Assembly (NCBI GenBank): GCA_947647735.1 | Contig: CANSLJ010000012.1 | Location: 1 to 64,000, forward strand | Reading direction: 5' to 3' | DNA from: an uncultured bacterium | GTDB taxonomy: Bacteria > Bacillota > Clostridia > Lachnospirales > Lachnospiraceae | DNA length: 64,000 bases | Shown here: one piece after another, positions 1-6,046 of the stretch | Layout: the number at the start of each line of letters is the position of its first letter | How positions within the stretch are numbered: the first letter of the stretch is position 1 | Notes under the pieces: generated by a model | The model's database searches: none | The model's input: the letters and a program-made list of their open reading frames with translations, nothing else | Told to the model about the DNA's origin: nothing | Made by a program: the position numbers and the translations under genes

Positions 1-32
1 GGAAGGGGTTTCGGCCTCTTCCTTTTATTTTT
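1..32 (+). terminator. Intrinsic terminator of a gene left of the window
   Basis: An 8-bp stem (GGAAGGGG at 1-8 with CCTCTTCC at 15-22, one G-T pair) with a six-base loop is followed by a T-rich run at 23-32. The T-run lies on the + strand, so it ends a rightward transcript that starts outside the window and points toward the convergent lipoprotein gene. Confidence 0.7.
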
Positions 33-50
33 GCCAACTATAATTTTACT

Positions 51-383
51 TTAAGCATCATTAATTACACTGTCATAATAAAGAACATGGAGATCAGAAA
101 TATCTTTATCACTGATACCAATTATTTCGTCACCAGTACGATGTTCTACTTCGGGAATTTCCTCTTCAATAGGTTCAGATTCAGGTTCTTCTTCAGAAGA
201 TTCAGGGATAGCTGTTTCTTCTGGCACTTCTTCAGAAGACTCACTTTCAGAAGAATCTTCCGGAAGGGTTTCTTCAATTTCTGTTGCAATTTCGGATGTG
301 TCTTGATCGTCTGATTTTCCGCAGGCAACTAAAGTTATAATTACGGATAAAACAGATAAAAATAATATCATTTTCTTTTTCAT
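51..383 (-). CDS. Small acidic lipoprotein
   Basis: This 110-residue protein starts with a lysine-rich n-region and a hydrophobic stretch ending in an LVAC lipobox with the acceptor cysteine at residue 21, so it should be lipid-anchored on the outer face of the membrane. Residues 24-82 are a Glu/Ser/Pro-rich linker, probably wall-spanning. The last 28 residues look like the beginning of a folded domain that is then cut by a stop codon, so the protein may be C-terminally shortened; this is inferred from the abrupt end, not from a comparison. The start is supported by a GGAGG motif about 10 bases upstream. It could be prophage cargo or a host gene; its function is not recognised. Confidence 0.75.
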   Translation of the reverse strand: MKKKMILFLSVLSVIITLVACGKSDDQDTSEIATEIEETLPEDSSESESSEEVPEETAIPESSEEEPESEPIEEEIPEVEHRTGDEIIGISDKDISDLHVLYYDSVINDA

Positions 384-564
384 AAAGTATATCCTCCAGA
401 TAATGTGATTTTCTTTTGTAAACTATTCAGTGGCAATCTTTTCGATGCCGTTTGTGGTATTCGGAGCAGTGGAATCCGTTCTTTGTGCAGAATTATGTAA
501 CTATCAACTATCCTCCTTTCATTATAGTTATAACCGCATAGTATCAATGACTGCTAATAAAGTC

Positions 565-604
565 AATAGTATTTTTACTATTATTCTATAGTATATAGTA
601 TAAT
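565..604 (+). promoter_or_regulatory. Operator-like inverted repeat and -10 element
   Basis: AATAGT (565-570) and ACTATT (577-582) form an inverted repeat with a six-base spacer, followed by related TATAGT repeats and a consensus TATAAT at 599-604. No good -35 is visible. The arrangement fits an autoregulated promoter for the small helix-turn-helix gene that starts at 632. Confidence 0.45.
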
Positions 605-631
605 GCCGTTTTGTATAGCAATAATAATATT

Positions 632-829
632 ATGAAAATCTTATTGGATAAAATTATGTATAAAAAAGATGTTTCGGTCCGCCAGCTAGAGATTATGTCA
701 GGCGTACCACGATCAACAATAAACGATATTATGAATGGACGCACATCACCGAGGTTGGACACTCTGGAAAAGCTGGCAAGAGCACTGCATTGCCGAATTA
801 CAGAGCTTTTTGAATCAGATATAAAATAA
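632..829 (+). CDS. Small XRE-family helix-turn-helix regulator
   Basis: This is a 65-residue single-domain DNA-binding protein. The helix-turn-helix core is recognisable (R-Q-L-E then S-G-V-P-R-S-T-I-N-D-I-M-N-G), followed by a conserved LARALHC helix typical of Cro/C1-type regulators. I placed the start at the ATG at 632 because the alternative TTG at 611 adds only a low-complexity stretch and neither has a strong ribosome binding site. It probably controls its own promoter and nearby accessory genes. It stands alone, between the lipoprotein and a repeat element, and could be prophage or cargo. Confidence 0.7.
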   Translation: MKILLDKIMYKKDVSVRQLEIMSGVPRSTINDIMNGRTSPRLDTLEKLARALHCRITELFESDIK

Positions 830-884
830 GTGTCCGAAATACCGGACGATTGCAGCATGTGAGTGACTAAACAAAGTCTCCCAG

Positions 885-957
885 GAATGAATTAATTAGT
901 AGAATATTCCAATGAAGAATAAGTGTTCTAAAAGTGTTTGCAAAGAAAGGAGGGAGA
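885..957 (+). repeat. Leader repeat B, copy 1 (with decayed gene behind it)
   Basis: This stretch is nearly identical to 3202-3278 (shared blocks GAATGAATTAATTAGTAGAA, GAATAAGTGTTCT and a GAAAGGAGGGAG ribosome binding site). In copy 2 the repeat directly precedes a real 116-residue gene. Here the ATG at 961 opens only nine codons before a stop, so this looks like a leader whose gene has been lost. Confidence 0.7.
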
Positions 958-1081
958 GACATGATTAAAACACGAAACCTATGCTCTTAAATAATGGGGA
1001 CGGTACATATATCATTTTTGGCGAATTTATTCAATCGCTTTTAGTAGTTGTTTTACCTTGGAAGTTAGATTCTTTGAAAAA

Positions 1082-1113
1082 ATGCAGGTATGGAAATGTA
1101 CCTGCATCATTTT
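1082..1113. terminator. Bidirectional intrinsic terminator
   Basis: A perfect 9-bp stem (ATGCAGGTA at 1082-1090 with TACCTGCAT at 1099-1107) has an eight-base loop, a T-run on the + side and an A-run on the other. It lies just beyond the stop of the minus-strand repressor gene and can end transcripts from both sides. Confidence 0.8.
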
Positions 1114-1119
1114 TCAGAA

Positions 1120-1482
1120 TTATGTGGGAGGAGATTGGAGCGATTTTTCCAACTCATCCAAAGAGTTAATAAAAGCCAAAACAGCTTTTACTTGTTCATC
1201 ATCCATTTTTTCTAACTGAGAAATAATCCGCCTGTGAATATCGGAAAGATTTGGATTTTTATTTACTTCTTTATATTTTGGTTCTTCACCGGATAAAAGC
1301 CATTGTGCATTATATCCGAGTTTTTCTTCTATTAAATTAGCTACGGAAACTGATATATTCCGATTGCGTCCAGACAGCAAAGTAGATACATAACTTTCAG
1401 TAACACCCATTAAAGCAGCTAATTCCTTTTGCTTTAGGTGATTTTCTTTAATGATTATAGAAATACGTTCTTTTAGTTCCAC
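1120..1482 (-). CDS. CI-like prophage repressor (XRE family)
   Basis: The protein has 120 residues from a GTG start at 1482, which is preceded by an AAGGGGG ribosome binding site; the longer frame lacks one. Residues 1-65 form a helix-turn-helix domain (KQKELAALMGVTESYVSTLLSG). The C-terminal half is a short helical oligomerisation region without a Ser-Lys protease pair, so it is not a LexA-type self-cleaving repressor. It is transcribed leftward from a strong promoter divergent to the early + strand genes, the classical position of a lysogeny repressor. Induction would therefore need an antirepressor or a protease such as the ImmA-like protein at the other end of the prophage (inference). 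Confidence 0.85.
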   Translation of the reverse strand: MELKERISIIIKENHLKQKELAALMGVTESYVSTLLSGRNRNISVSVANLIEEKLGYNAQWLLSGEEPKYKEVNKNPNLSDIHRRIISQLEKMDDEQVKAVLAFINSLDELEKSLQSPPT

Positions 1483-1508
1483 AAGTGAACCCCCTTTCTT
1501 ACAGGGTG

Positions 1509-1589
1509 AGTATAGCAAAAAAACTTTGTTCAGTCAAGAGAAAATGGTTGACAACTTGATTCAGCTATGTTAAACTTTGCTCAACAAAG
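1509..1589. promoter_or_regulatory. Divergent repressor/early promoters with operator-like repeats
   Basis: The minus-strand promoter has -35 TTGACT (1532-1537) and -10 TATACT (1509-1514) with a 17-bp spacer. The plus-strand promoter has -35 TTGACA (1548-1553) and -10 TAAACT (1571-1576), also with 17 bp. AAACTTTG occurs at 1521-1528 and 1572-1579, and CTTTG/CAAAG form an inverted repeat at 1575-1589 over the early start site. These repeats are the best candidates for operators bound by the adjacent repressor. Confidence 0.75.
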
Positions 1590-1606
1590 GAAAAGGAGGT
1601 GATTAC

Positions 1607-1774
1607 GTGAGAAAATCAAAAGCGCAGGAAGCGGCAATTCAGAAGTCTCTCGAATTGACGGAACAGGAAGCGTTTAAGGTATTAATTTTTATTGCAGGCA
1701 TGGAAGCAGAAAAAGCTATTGATAAGCAGGGTGAAGTAGCAAACCAGCGTAACCCAACAAAGCAACTCATATAA
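1607..1774 (+). CDS. Small hypothetical early protein
   Basis: This is a 55-residue mostly helical protein, first in the rightward early operon. The GTG at 1607 is chosen because an AAGGAGG site lies 8 bases upstream. It begins with a basic stretch and ends Lys-Gln-Leu-Ile with no recognised domain. Its position opposite the repressor would fit a Cro-like or antirepressor role, but it has no visible helix-turn-helix, so this is only positional. Confidence 0.65.
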   Translation: MRKSKAQEAAIQKSLELTEQEAFKVLIFIAGMEAEKAIDKQGEVANQRNPTKQLI

Positions 1775-1794
1775 ACATACATAGAAAGAGCGGT

Positions 1795-1826
1795 AAATAT
1801 ACAGTGGGAACACTTTTCCGAAAAGG
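1795..1826 (+). repeat. Leader repeat A, partial copy 1
   Basis: This copy contains only the right half of the repeat family seen complete at 2320-2424, 2895-2998 and 3841-3943 (ATATACAGTGGGAACACTTT and the following purine-rich bases). It immediately precedes the small gene starting at 1865. Confidence 0.75.
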
Positions 1827-1864
1827 GAATTTTTGAAAAGGGAGAGATGGAGGTGAGGGAAGAT

Positions 1865-2122
1865 ATGAATCCCGAGAAGAAAAAAGCAGTATTGAAAAGA
1901 GAAGTACAAAAAGTTTCAAAAGAAATAATTATGGAAAAACCAGAAGTATATGTTTACTCTTCAATCAGTTTGGAAGGTATTCCGGACAGTATAAAGAAAG
2001 AAATCAGCAAAATGCATGACTGTTTTTGGAAAGAGATGCTACAGGTGATAGAAGCCCGCACAGGATTTGCAGTAGTACAGGCTTCTGAAATTATTGATGA
2101 GCCCATTCATAAATGTCAGTAG
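1865..2122 (+). CDS. Hypothetical small cargo protein
   Basis: The protein has 85 residues from the ATG at 1865, which follows GGAGGTGAGGGA; an upstream in-frame ATG at 1847 is possible. It is charged, with a Lys-rich N-terminal helix and a central amphipathic segment. No family was recognised. It lies directly behind a leader repeat and its 3' end overlaps the convergent minus-strand gene by 32 bp, so the two share a tail-to-tail boundary. Confidence 0.6.
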   Translation: MNPEKKKAVLKREVQKVSKEIIMEKPEVYVYSSISLEGIPDSIKKEISKMHDCFWKEMLQVIEARTGFAVVQASEIIDEPIHKCQ

Positions 2123-2309
2123 GCGGGGAAATGGTTCCGCACAAGGAATCCCATTCATGACATCCAGTAGCAAAGCAATAAACATCATCTGCTGCAGCGA
2201 CAGGTGAGTTATAAAAACCGTATACCGTTTCTGCAATTTGTAAGGAATAACGGTTTTTACGATTCTTGTAAATTTTCATGAGTCCAATAGGGCTTTTATA
2301 GTACCACAT
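2091..2309 (-). CDS. Hypothetical small cargo protein (minus partner of repeat copy 2)
   Basis: This 72-residue protein is rich in Tyr and Trp with scattered Cys (three), which suggests a compact globular fold, and no domain was recognised. A GAAAGGAG ribosome binding site lies about 10 bases before the ATG at 2309. It is read from the minus-strand promoter inside repeat copy 2, 50-80 bp upstream, and is divergent from the zinc-ribbon gene at 2464. Confidence 0.55.
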   Translation of the reverse strand: MWYYKSPIGLMKIYKNRKNRYSLQIAETVYGFYNSPVAAADDVYCFATGCHEWDSLCGTISPPTDIYEWAHQ

Positions 2310-2319
2310 TATATTGTTT

Positions 2320-2424
2320 CTCCTTTCATATGTACTCGGTTCTGGTGGGAACCTGTAAGAACAGTATAAGAGGGAAGGAAAGAGAGGTCAATATACAGTG
2401 GGAACACTTTTTCGATAAGGGAGT
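2320..2424. repeat. Leader repeat A, copy 2, with minus-strand promoter
   Basis: The repeat separates two divergent small genes. On the minus strand it carries -35 TTGACC (2386-2391) and -10 TATACT (2363-2368) with a 17-bp spacer. The transcript then meets a hairpin with arms GGTTC (2338-2342) and GAACC (2349-2353), then a GAAAGGAG ribosome binding site. On the plus strand the repeat ends in a leader before the next start. Copies 3 and 4 keep the same promoter spacing. Confidence 0.8.
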
Positions 2425-2463
2425 TACAAATAGAAGATCGGCAGATGAAAGGGGGTGAGGGAG

Positions 2464-2673
2464 ATGCATATAAAGGAGTTTTATTCATGTCCACGTTGCG
2501 GACGAACAATATGCGGAGAAAAAGAAAGATATTTCATATGTCCTGTATGCGGGAGATCTATATGTAAAGAAAAGGACTTACCTAATCTTGAAGACAAATA
2601 TTGTGGAAATTGTGGGAGTGAAATAACCAGTGCCAAAGAAGAGGCAATAGCACTGGTTAAAAAAGAAAACTAA
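2464..2673 (+). CDS. Small zinc-ribbon protein
   Basis: The protein has 69 residues from the ATG at 2464 (an AAAGGGGGTGAGGGAG site precedes it). Three CxxC pairs are visible (CPRC, CPVC, CGNC) plus single cysteines between them, matching one or two zinc-ribbon knuckles. Such proteins bind nucleic acid or protein partners; no specific role can be given. It faces the convergent zinc-ribbon gene at 2670-2882, with a 4-bp overlap of the two stop regions. Confidence 0.7.
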   Translation: MHIKEFYSCPRCGRTICGEKERYFICPVCGRSICKEKDLPNLEDKYCGNCGSEITSAKEEAIALVKKEN

Positions 2674-2882
2674 CATAATTCTTCGATTTTTTTCCAATAA
2701 GTTGTAGCTGATCCGCATTTTCCGCAACGCTTTTGCTCTGGATTAGGAAGAATCACATTGTAAGCTTTGCATTTTGGATTACTGCAGTGGTTGGCTGAAG
2801 GTCGTTTTTGGGGCATACCACATTCAATACAAAAATCATCGTCATCATTGTTTGGGGTAGCACATTTATTACATATCCACAT
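2670..2882 (-). CDS. Small double zinc-ribbon protein
   Basis: The protein has 70 residues with CNKC and CIEC, then CSNPKC and CGKC, which together make two four-cysteine zinc sites. The ATG at 2882 follows GAAAGGAG. It is transcribed from the minus promoter in repeat copy 3. Two neighbouring but unlike zinc-ribbon genes facing each other suggest that cassettes were added independently rather than by simple duplication of the coding part. Confidence 0.7.
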   Translation of the reverse strand: MWICNKCATPNNDDDDFCIECGMPQKRPSANHCSNPKCKAYNVILPNPEQKRCGKCGSATTYWKKIEELC

Positions 2883-2894
2883 AGTATTATTTTC

Positions 2895-2998
2895 TCCTTT
2901 CATATGTACTCGGCTCTGGTGGGAACCTGTAAGAACAGTATAAGAGAGAAGGAAAGAGAGGTCAATATACAGTGGGAACACTTTTCCGAAAAGGGAGA
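2895..2998. repeat. Leader repeat A, copy 3, with minus-strand promoter
   Basis: The minus promoter is TTGACC (2960-2965) and TATACT (2937-2942), 17 bp apart. The hairpin arms read GGCTC and GAACC here, so one pair is lost compared with copies 2 and 4. The right half is the same ATATACAGTGGGAACAC leader as in copies 1, 2 and 4. Confidence 0.8.
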
Positions 2999-3019
2999 AA
3001 GGGAAAGGAGGTAAGGGAG

Positions 3020-3199
3020 ATGGTTTTGGTATTTTTATTTGTAACTACAATAATTTCATCCATTGGTTGGTTATGTTGCTGGGTGGCTTCTGCGACGCTT
3101 GTAAAATACATAAAAGATAGGAGCTATACGCCCCCATCTGATAAAGAGATGAAGGAGTGCTGCTCCTATGTATTAAAGAAATTATTGCATATTAAATAG
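3020..3199 (+). CDS. Small single-pass membrane protein
   Basis: The protein has 59 residues from the ATG at 3020, preceded by GGAGGTAAGGGAG. Residues 1-30 form one long hydrophobic segment with adjacent Cys residues, followed by a charged cytoplasmic-type tail containing two more cysteines. No family is recognised. Its position behind leader repeat copy 3 makes it one of the cargo genes; a role at the membrane such as superinfection exclusion is possible but unsupported. Confidence 0.6.
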   Translation: MVLVFLFVTTIISSIGWLCCWVASATLVKYIKDRSYTPPSDKEMKECCSYVLKKLLHIK

Positions 3200-3201
3200 G
3201 A

Positions 3202-3278
3202 GAATGAATTAATTAGTAGAATATGCCAATAAAGAATAAGTGTTCTGAAAGTGCTTGCGAAGAAAGGGGGGGAGGGAG
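3202..3278 (+). repeat. Leader repeat B, copy 2
   Basis: This near-copy of 885-957 includes GAATGAATTAATTAGTAGAA and GAATAAGTGTTCT, and ends in a GGGGGGGAGGGAG ribosome binding site directly before the ATG at 3279. Confidence 0.75.
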
Positions 3279-3629
3279 ATGAATGTTTTTGTTGAAGAAA
3301 ATGAAGTAGATGAGATAAAGCGAACATTAGCAAGGTGGGCTAAGGAGTTTCCAGATACTTATACCCCAGATAAGATGAATCCAGTTTCATTTACTGAAAG
3401 GGAATTTTATACACTTGCAAAAAGAGTGAAAAATCTTGAAGTACAAAACATTGAGAATGCAAATTTGAAATTGTCTGATTTTCTGATGGGTGATATTATT
3501 CGTTACCTTATGGAAAATGAAGAGGCAAAGGCGTACGTCTATGTTGAAAAAAATCATGAATATGATGTACGAACGAACTTTGCACATATACATGGTTCAG
3601 GCGAAGACAGAATAATAGTAGTCCTTTAG
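3279..3629 (+). CDS. Hypothetical early/cargo protein
   Basis: The protein has 116 residues starting at the ATG 3279, immediately after a strong purine-rich ribosome binding site. It is acidic and mixed alpha/beta, with a C-terminal basic-aromatic stretch and a hydrophobic IIVVL end. No domain was recognised. It is the only gene in this island led by repeat B. Its stop overlaps the convergent minus-strand gene by 4 bp. Confidence 0.65.
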   Translation: MNVFVEENEVDEIKRTLARWAKEFPDTYTPDKMNPVSFTEREFYTLAKRVKNLEVQNIENANLKLSDFLMGDIIRYLMENEEAKAYVYVEKNHEYDVRTNFAHIHGSGEDRIIVVL

Positions 3630-3826
3630 CCAAAGGGATAGTTATGTTCTATTTCCTTATGATAATAGGCATCTGTATTTCCTGTTGTTGCAAATCCTTT
3701 GAAAACCGATTGAGGGACATTCTTATGTTTGATAGTTCCCCCTGTACGTTTTTGGATAATAAGGGTTCCGTTATCATAGGTGCATTGAGAATATTGAACT
3801 TGATATAGAGTGAGCGTTTCAGACAT
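3626..3826 (-). CDS. Hypothetical small cargo protein (minus partner of repeat copy 4)
   Basis: The protein has 66 residues, beta-rich by appearance (alternating hydrophobic and polar residues, many Thr and Gly). It is expressed from the TTGACC/TATACT promoter of repeat copy 4, about 55 bp upstream of its start. No recognised domain. It lies tail-to-tail with the 116-residue gene on the other strand. Confidence 0.55.
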   Translation of the reverse strand: MSETLTLYQVQYSQCTYDNGTLIIQKRTGGTIKHKNVPQSVFKGFATTGNTDAYYHKEIEHNYPFG

Positions 3827-3840
3827 TTAAGTGCTTGTCT

Positions 3841-3943
3841 CTTTCTTACATACTCGGCTCTGGCAGGAGCCTGTAAGAATAGTATAAGAGAGAAGGAAAG
3901 AGAGGTCAATATACAGTGGGAACACTTTTCCGAAAAGGGAGAC
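3841..3943. repeat. Leader repeat A, copy 4, with minus-strand promoter
   Basis: The minus promoter is TTGACC (3904-3909) and TATACT (3881-3886), 17 bp apart. The leader hairpin has arms GGCTC and GAGCC around TGGCAG, fully complementary although both arms differ from copy 2, which is a compensatory change. Confidence 0.8.
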
Positions 3944-3981
3944 TCACAATGCAGGTAGCACAAACATAGAAGGAGTGCGGT

Positions 3982-4239
3982 ATGAAAGAAAAGACAATCA
4001 ATACAACAATGGAAAAACATTCCACATATCATATTGAAACGAGTGGATTTGAAAAAGTCTTAATGGGAGTCTTCCACATGATACAAACAGTTCCGCTGGG
4101 ATCAAAGTGCCGGGTGGTTTTGGACTATGATCCGGCGTTTCCGAAAGTGAAAATAGAAACATTTATTGATAAGTCAGATATGGCTGGAGTTCCGGAAAAA
4201 CATTCTCAATGGGTTCCTTATGATCCCATGCCACAGTGA
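3982..4239 (+). CDS. Hypothetical small cargo protein
   Basis: The protein has 85 residues with a GAAGGAG site before the ATG at 3982. It has a central hydrophobic strand pair and ends in a Pro-rich tail. It was not assigned to a family. It is the plus-strand partner of leader repeat copy 4. Confidence 0.6.
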   Translation: MKEKTINTTMEKHSTYHIETSGFEKVLMGVFHMIQTVPLGSKCRVVLDYDPAFPKVKIETFIDKSDMAGVPEKHSQWVPYDPMPQ

Positions 4240-4284
4240 GAAGGTCAGGATGTCCTGAAGTAATGTAGCCATCCCACGCCAGAG

Positions 4285-4356
4285 CTAGAATTTTTCTTTT
4301 AATTCTGTACGCTTTGTAGATGGAAAAGATTCGAGATCAATTTTAACCATTTTCAT
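4285..4356 (-). CDS. Very short minus-strand open frame, possible remnant
   Basis: This 23-codon frame begins at the ATG 4356 and occupies the position where the other units carry their minus-strand gene, just left of repeat copy 5. The ribosome binding site is weak. It may be a micro-peptide or the eroded start of a lost cassette gene. Confidence 0.3.
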   Translation of the reverse strand: MKMVKIDLESFPSTKRTELKEKF

Positions 4357-4378
4357 AGGCAAAGTTCTTTCTTGTTAT

Positions 4379-4458
4379 ATTTGGCTATGACAATAGCCTG
4401 TATATGGATTATAGAAATGTACTTGGGTATGCCAGTACCCTGTAAATACAGTAATACG
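4379..4458. repeat. Leader repeat A, diverged copy 5 with two hairpins
   Basis: Two short hairpins occur here: GGCTA with TAGCC around TGACAA (from 4383) and GGGTA with TACCC around TGCCAG (from 4425). Both are followed by CTGTA as in the other copies, but the promoter boxes are degenerate. The arms differ from copies 2-4 and yet remain fully complementary. Confidence 0.6.
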
Positions 4459-4510
4459 AAGTTCTTCTTCATAAGAAGAAAAAGAAGCAAAAGCAACAGA
4501 ATATTTTATT

Positions 4511-4783
4511 ATGTGTGATGATTTAAATGTTCCGTTAGAGACATTTGCAGAGGAAGGGGGGAGAAATACGGATTTTGAACGAGCACATGTAGCAGCGAGG
4601 AAAATAGCTGAAATTTTAGAAGAGAATGAAGCTACAGTAAATGATATGGCATTGATTTTTAAAACAGCTAAAAAATACATGGTTGTAAAAGGAAAATATA
4701 CCATGCGGAATAGTTTTGAATCATTTGGAAAAATTATAGTCCCGGACAATACGCACGACGGTGACGGGATAGGGGACAAGTAA
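4511..4783 (+). CDS. Hypothetical small cargo protein
   Basis: The protein has 90 residues, predicted mostly helical (R-A-H-V-A-A-R-K-I-A-E-I-L-E-E segment), with a Gly/Asp-rich C-terminus. The ribosome binding site is poor, so the start is uncertain. It overlaps the convergent 198-residue gene by 63 bp. No family was recognised. Confidence 0.5.
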   Translation: MCDDLNVPLETFAEEGGRNTDFERAHVAARKIAEILEENEATVNDMALIFKTAKKYMVVKGKYTMRNSFESFGKIIVPDNTHDGDGIGDK

Positions 4784-5317
4784 TTCTGGTAAAGGATCTT
4801 TACTTATGTTACCTTGCCAATACTGATATGCTGAATCAAGTGCAAAGATATATGAAAATTCATCATCTGGCATTATATTTAAAAAATTTGCATCGTATAG
4901 TTTGGCATTAGTTTTATATGATATCTCCCATAAACTGTGAGCATTTTGTTCTTTCTGATTTTGAAAGTTTTTATACCAAAGACGTTGCCAGATTTCGGAC
5001 TGCTCAATTGATTCTGAAGCATAGAGAGAAGTTAATCTGGAAGGAGAGTCTGGGAAATGAAGCTGTCGCACCAGTTCAAAAATGATTTCTGTGATTGCTT
5101 CAGTAAATGAATCGTCACAAAGTGGGTGGTTAATTAGCATTGACAATCCATGAGGGTTTAAACCATTTGGAAAATACTTTTTTATAGAAGTTATTTGTGA
5201 AAGGGATGGGAAGCAGTTGCGATATATACTCATGTCAAAAATTGGATTTAAAACTTTTCCAGGGTAAAATTCACCGAAATAAGGGTGGGTTCTATACCAG
5301 TAATAAGCGGTATTCAT
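4721..5317 (-). CDS. Conserved-looking hypothetical protein, possible DUF2441/ADP-ribosyltransferase-like
   Basis: At 198 residues this is the largest product of the small-gene island. It starts with aromatic-rich YYWYRTHPYF and contains the segment FPDSPSRLTSLYASESIEQ, then a Trp-rich region and a C-terminal ELLVPYPVTVVRIV strand. That pattern reminds me of DUF2441-type proteins, with a fold reminiscent of ADP-ribosyltransferases; this is from memory and not verified. It is transcribed from the TTGCCC/TATACT promoter in repeat copy 6. If the fold assignment holds, a role in modifying host proteins during infection would be plausible. Confidence 0.6.
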   Translation of the reverse strand: MNTAYYWYRTHPYFGEFYPGKVLNPIFDMSIYRNCFPSLSQITSIKKYFPNGLNPHGLSMLINHPLCDDSFTEAITEIIFELVRQLHFPDSPSRLTSLYASESIEQSEIWQRLWYKNFQNQKEQNAHSLWEISYKTNAKLYDANFLNIMPDDEFSYIFALDSAYQYWQGNISKDPLPELLVPYPVTVVRIVRDYNFSK

Positions 5318-5329
5318 AATGAAATTCTC

Positions 5330-5400
5330 CTTACGCTATACTCAGTTCTGATAGGAGCCTGTAAAAATAGTATAGAGGAAAAGATGAGTAAGGGCAATAT
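5330..5400. repeat. Leader repeat A, copy 6, with minus-strand promoter
   Basis: The minus-strand promoter is -35 TTGCCC (5392-5397) and -10 TATACT (5369-5374), again 17 bp apart. The hairpin region (CAGTTCTGATAGGAGCCTG) is partly decayed. The repeat separates the divergent genes at 5317 and 5425. Confidence 0.7.
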
Positions 5401-5424
5401 GTATTTGAAAAGCAGAGGTGTGAT

Positions 5425-5688
5425 ATGAAATATGAGATTAGCTATATTGGAGATGAAAGCATTAGCAATGTTCATCATATTGGAATTGATTACAACGGAA
5501 ATTATTATAGCGTGATTTTCGGAAAATATGTAAATGGAGGATTTTTCAGTATTCCGAATCTGGGTGTCGGCGGAGAATTGAGCCATTTTAATGATACCTT
5601 TTGGAATGAAGAATCATTGCGCAGGGTATTAAAGAGTAAACGTGTAGCAAAGGTGATTGCGATGGCTATTGCACAATTTGATGTATGA
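5425..5688 (+). CDS. Hypothetical protein, DUF6618-like
   Basis: This 87-residue beta-rich protein carries a GIDYNGNYYSVIFGKYVNGG core, a Gly-rich loop and a C-terminal helix. It resembles small phage proteins classed as DUF6618, though I cannot confirm this. An AGAGGTGTGAT ribosome binding site precedes the ATG at 5425. It is the last plus-strand gene of the repeat-separated island. Confidence 0.65.
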   Translation: MKYEISYIGDESISNVHHIGIDYNGNYYSVIFGKYVNGGFFSIPNLGVGGELSHFNDTFWNEESLRRVLKSKRVAKVIAMAIAQFDV

Positions 5689-5704
5689 AAAAATAAGGGA
5701 TAAC

Positions 5705-5741
5705 TAAAAATCCCGGCGGTACGGGCATACCAACCGGGACA
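5705..5741. terminator. Hairpin after the small-gene island
   Basis: TCCCGG (5711-5716) pairs with CCGGGA (5734-5739), with inner GGTA and TACC also pairing. A T-run follows only on the minus-strand side (ATTTTTAG), so it would best stop leftward transcripts. On the + strand it may act as a weak terminator behind the gene at 5425. Confidence 0.45.
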
Positions 5742-5854
5742 AATCAAAAATATTGATAATTCACTATAGCAATTTTTATCGGAAATGGCAAGTGGATTTT
5801 AAGGAAAGATGTACATGCAGTAGTGCATAGGATTTACAGAAAGGCGGTGGTTTT

Positions 5855-6001
5855 ATGTCAGATTTCGATATGGAAGTTACCGAAGAACGATTGAATGATA
5901 TGAAAAAACTGCTCCTGATGCTCTATGCTGATCAGATTGGCATGGAGGTTAAAAGTGTTAAGGTCAGACCAGCAGTGGAAAAAACGGAAGAGCCGGCATA
6001 A
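5855..6001 (+). CDS. Small hypothetical protein upstream of helicase-methyltransferase
   Basis: The protein has 48 residues from the ATG at 5855 with an AAAGGCGGTGG site 5 bases upstream. It has an acidic N-terminus and a helix L-N-D-M-K-K-L-L-L-M-L-Y. It is the first gene of the operon that continues with the helicase-methyltransferase 45 bp downstream. Function unknown. Confidence 0.6.
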   Translation: MSDFDMEVTEERLNDMKKLLLMLYADQIGMEVKSVKVRPAVEKTEEPA

Positions 6002-6046
6002 GCCGGTCAGATTGGACAAGCATTTATTTAATGGAAGCAGAGAAAA

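Noticed and set aside
981-1169. 62-codon open frame behind leader repeat B copy 1
   Set aside because: It has no ribosome binding site, runs through a perfect terminator hairpin and overlaps the repressor gene end.
2309-2509. Open frame on the minus strand across leader repeat copy 2
   Set aside because: It reads through the promoter and leader repeat; similar frames appear in each copy merely because the repeat is conserved.
5705-5741. Strong rightward terminator after the small-gene island
   Set aside because: The stem is good but no T-run follows on the + strand, so it was kept only as a weak or leftward terminator.
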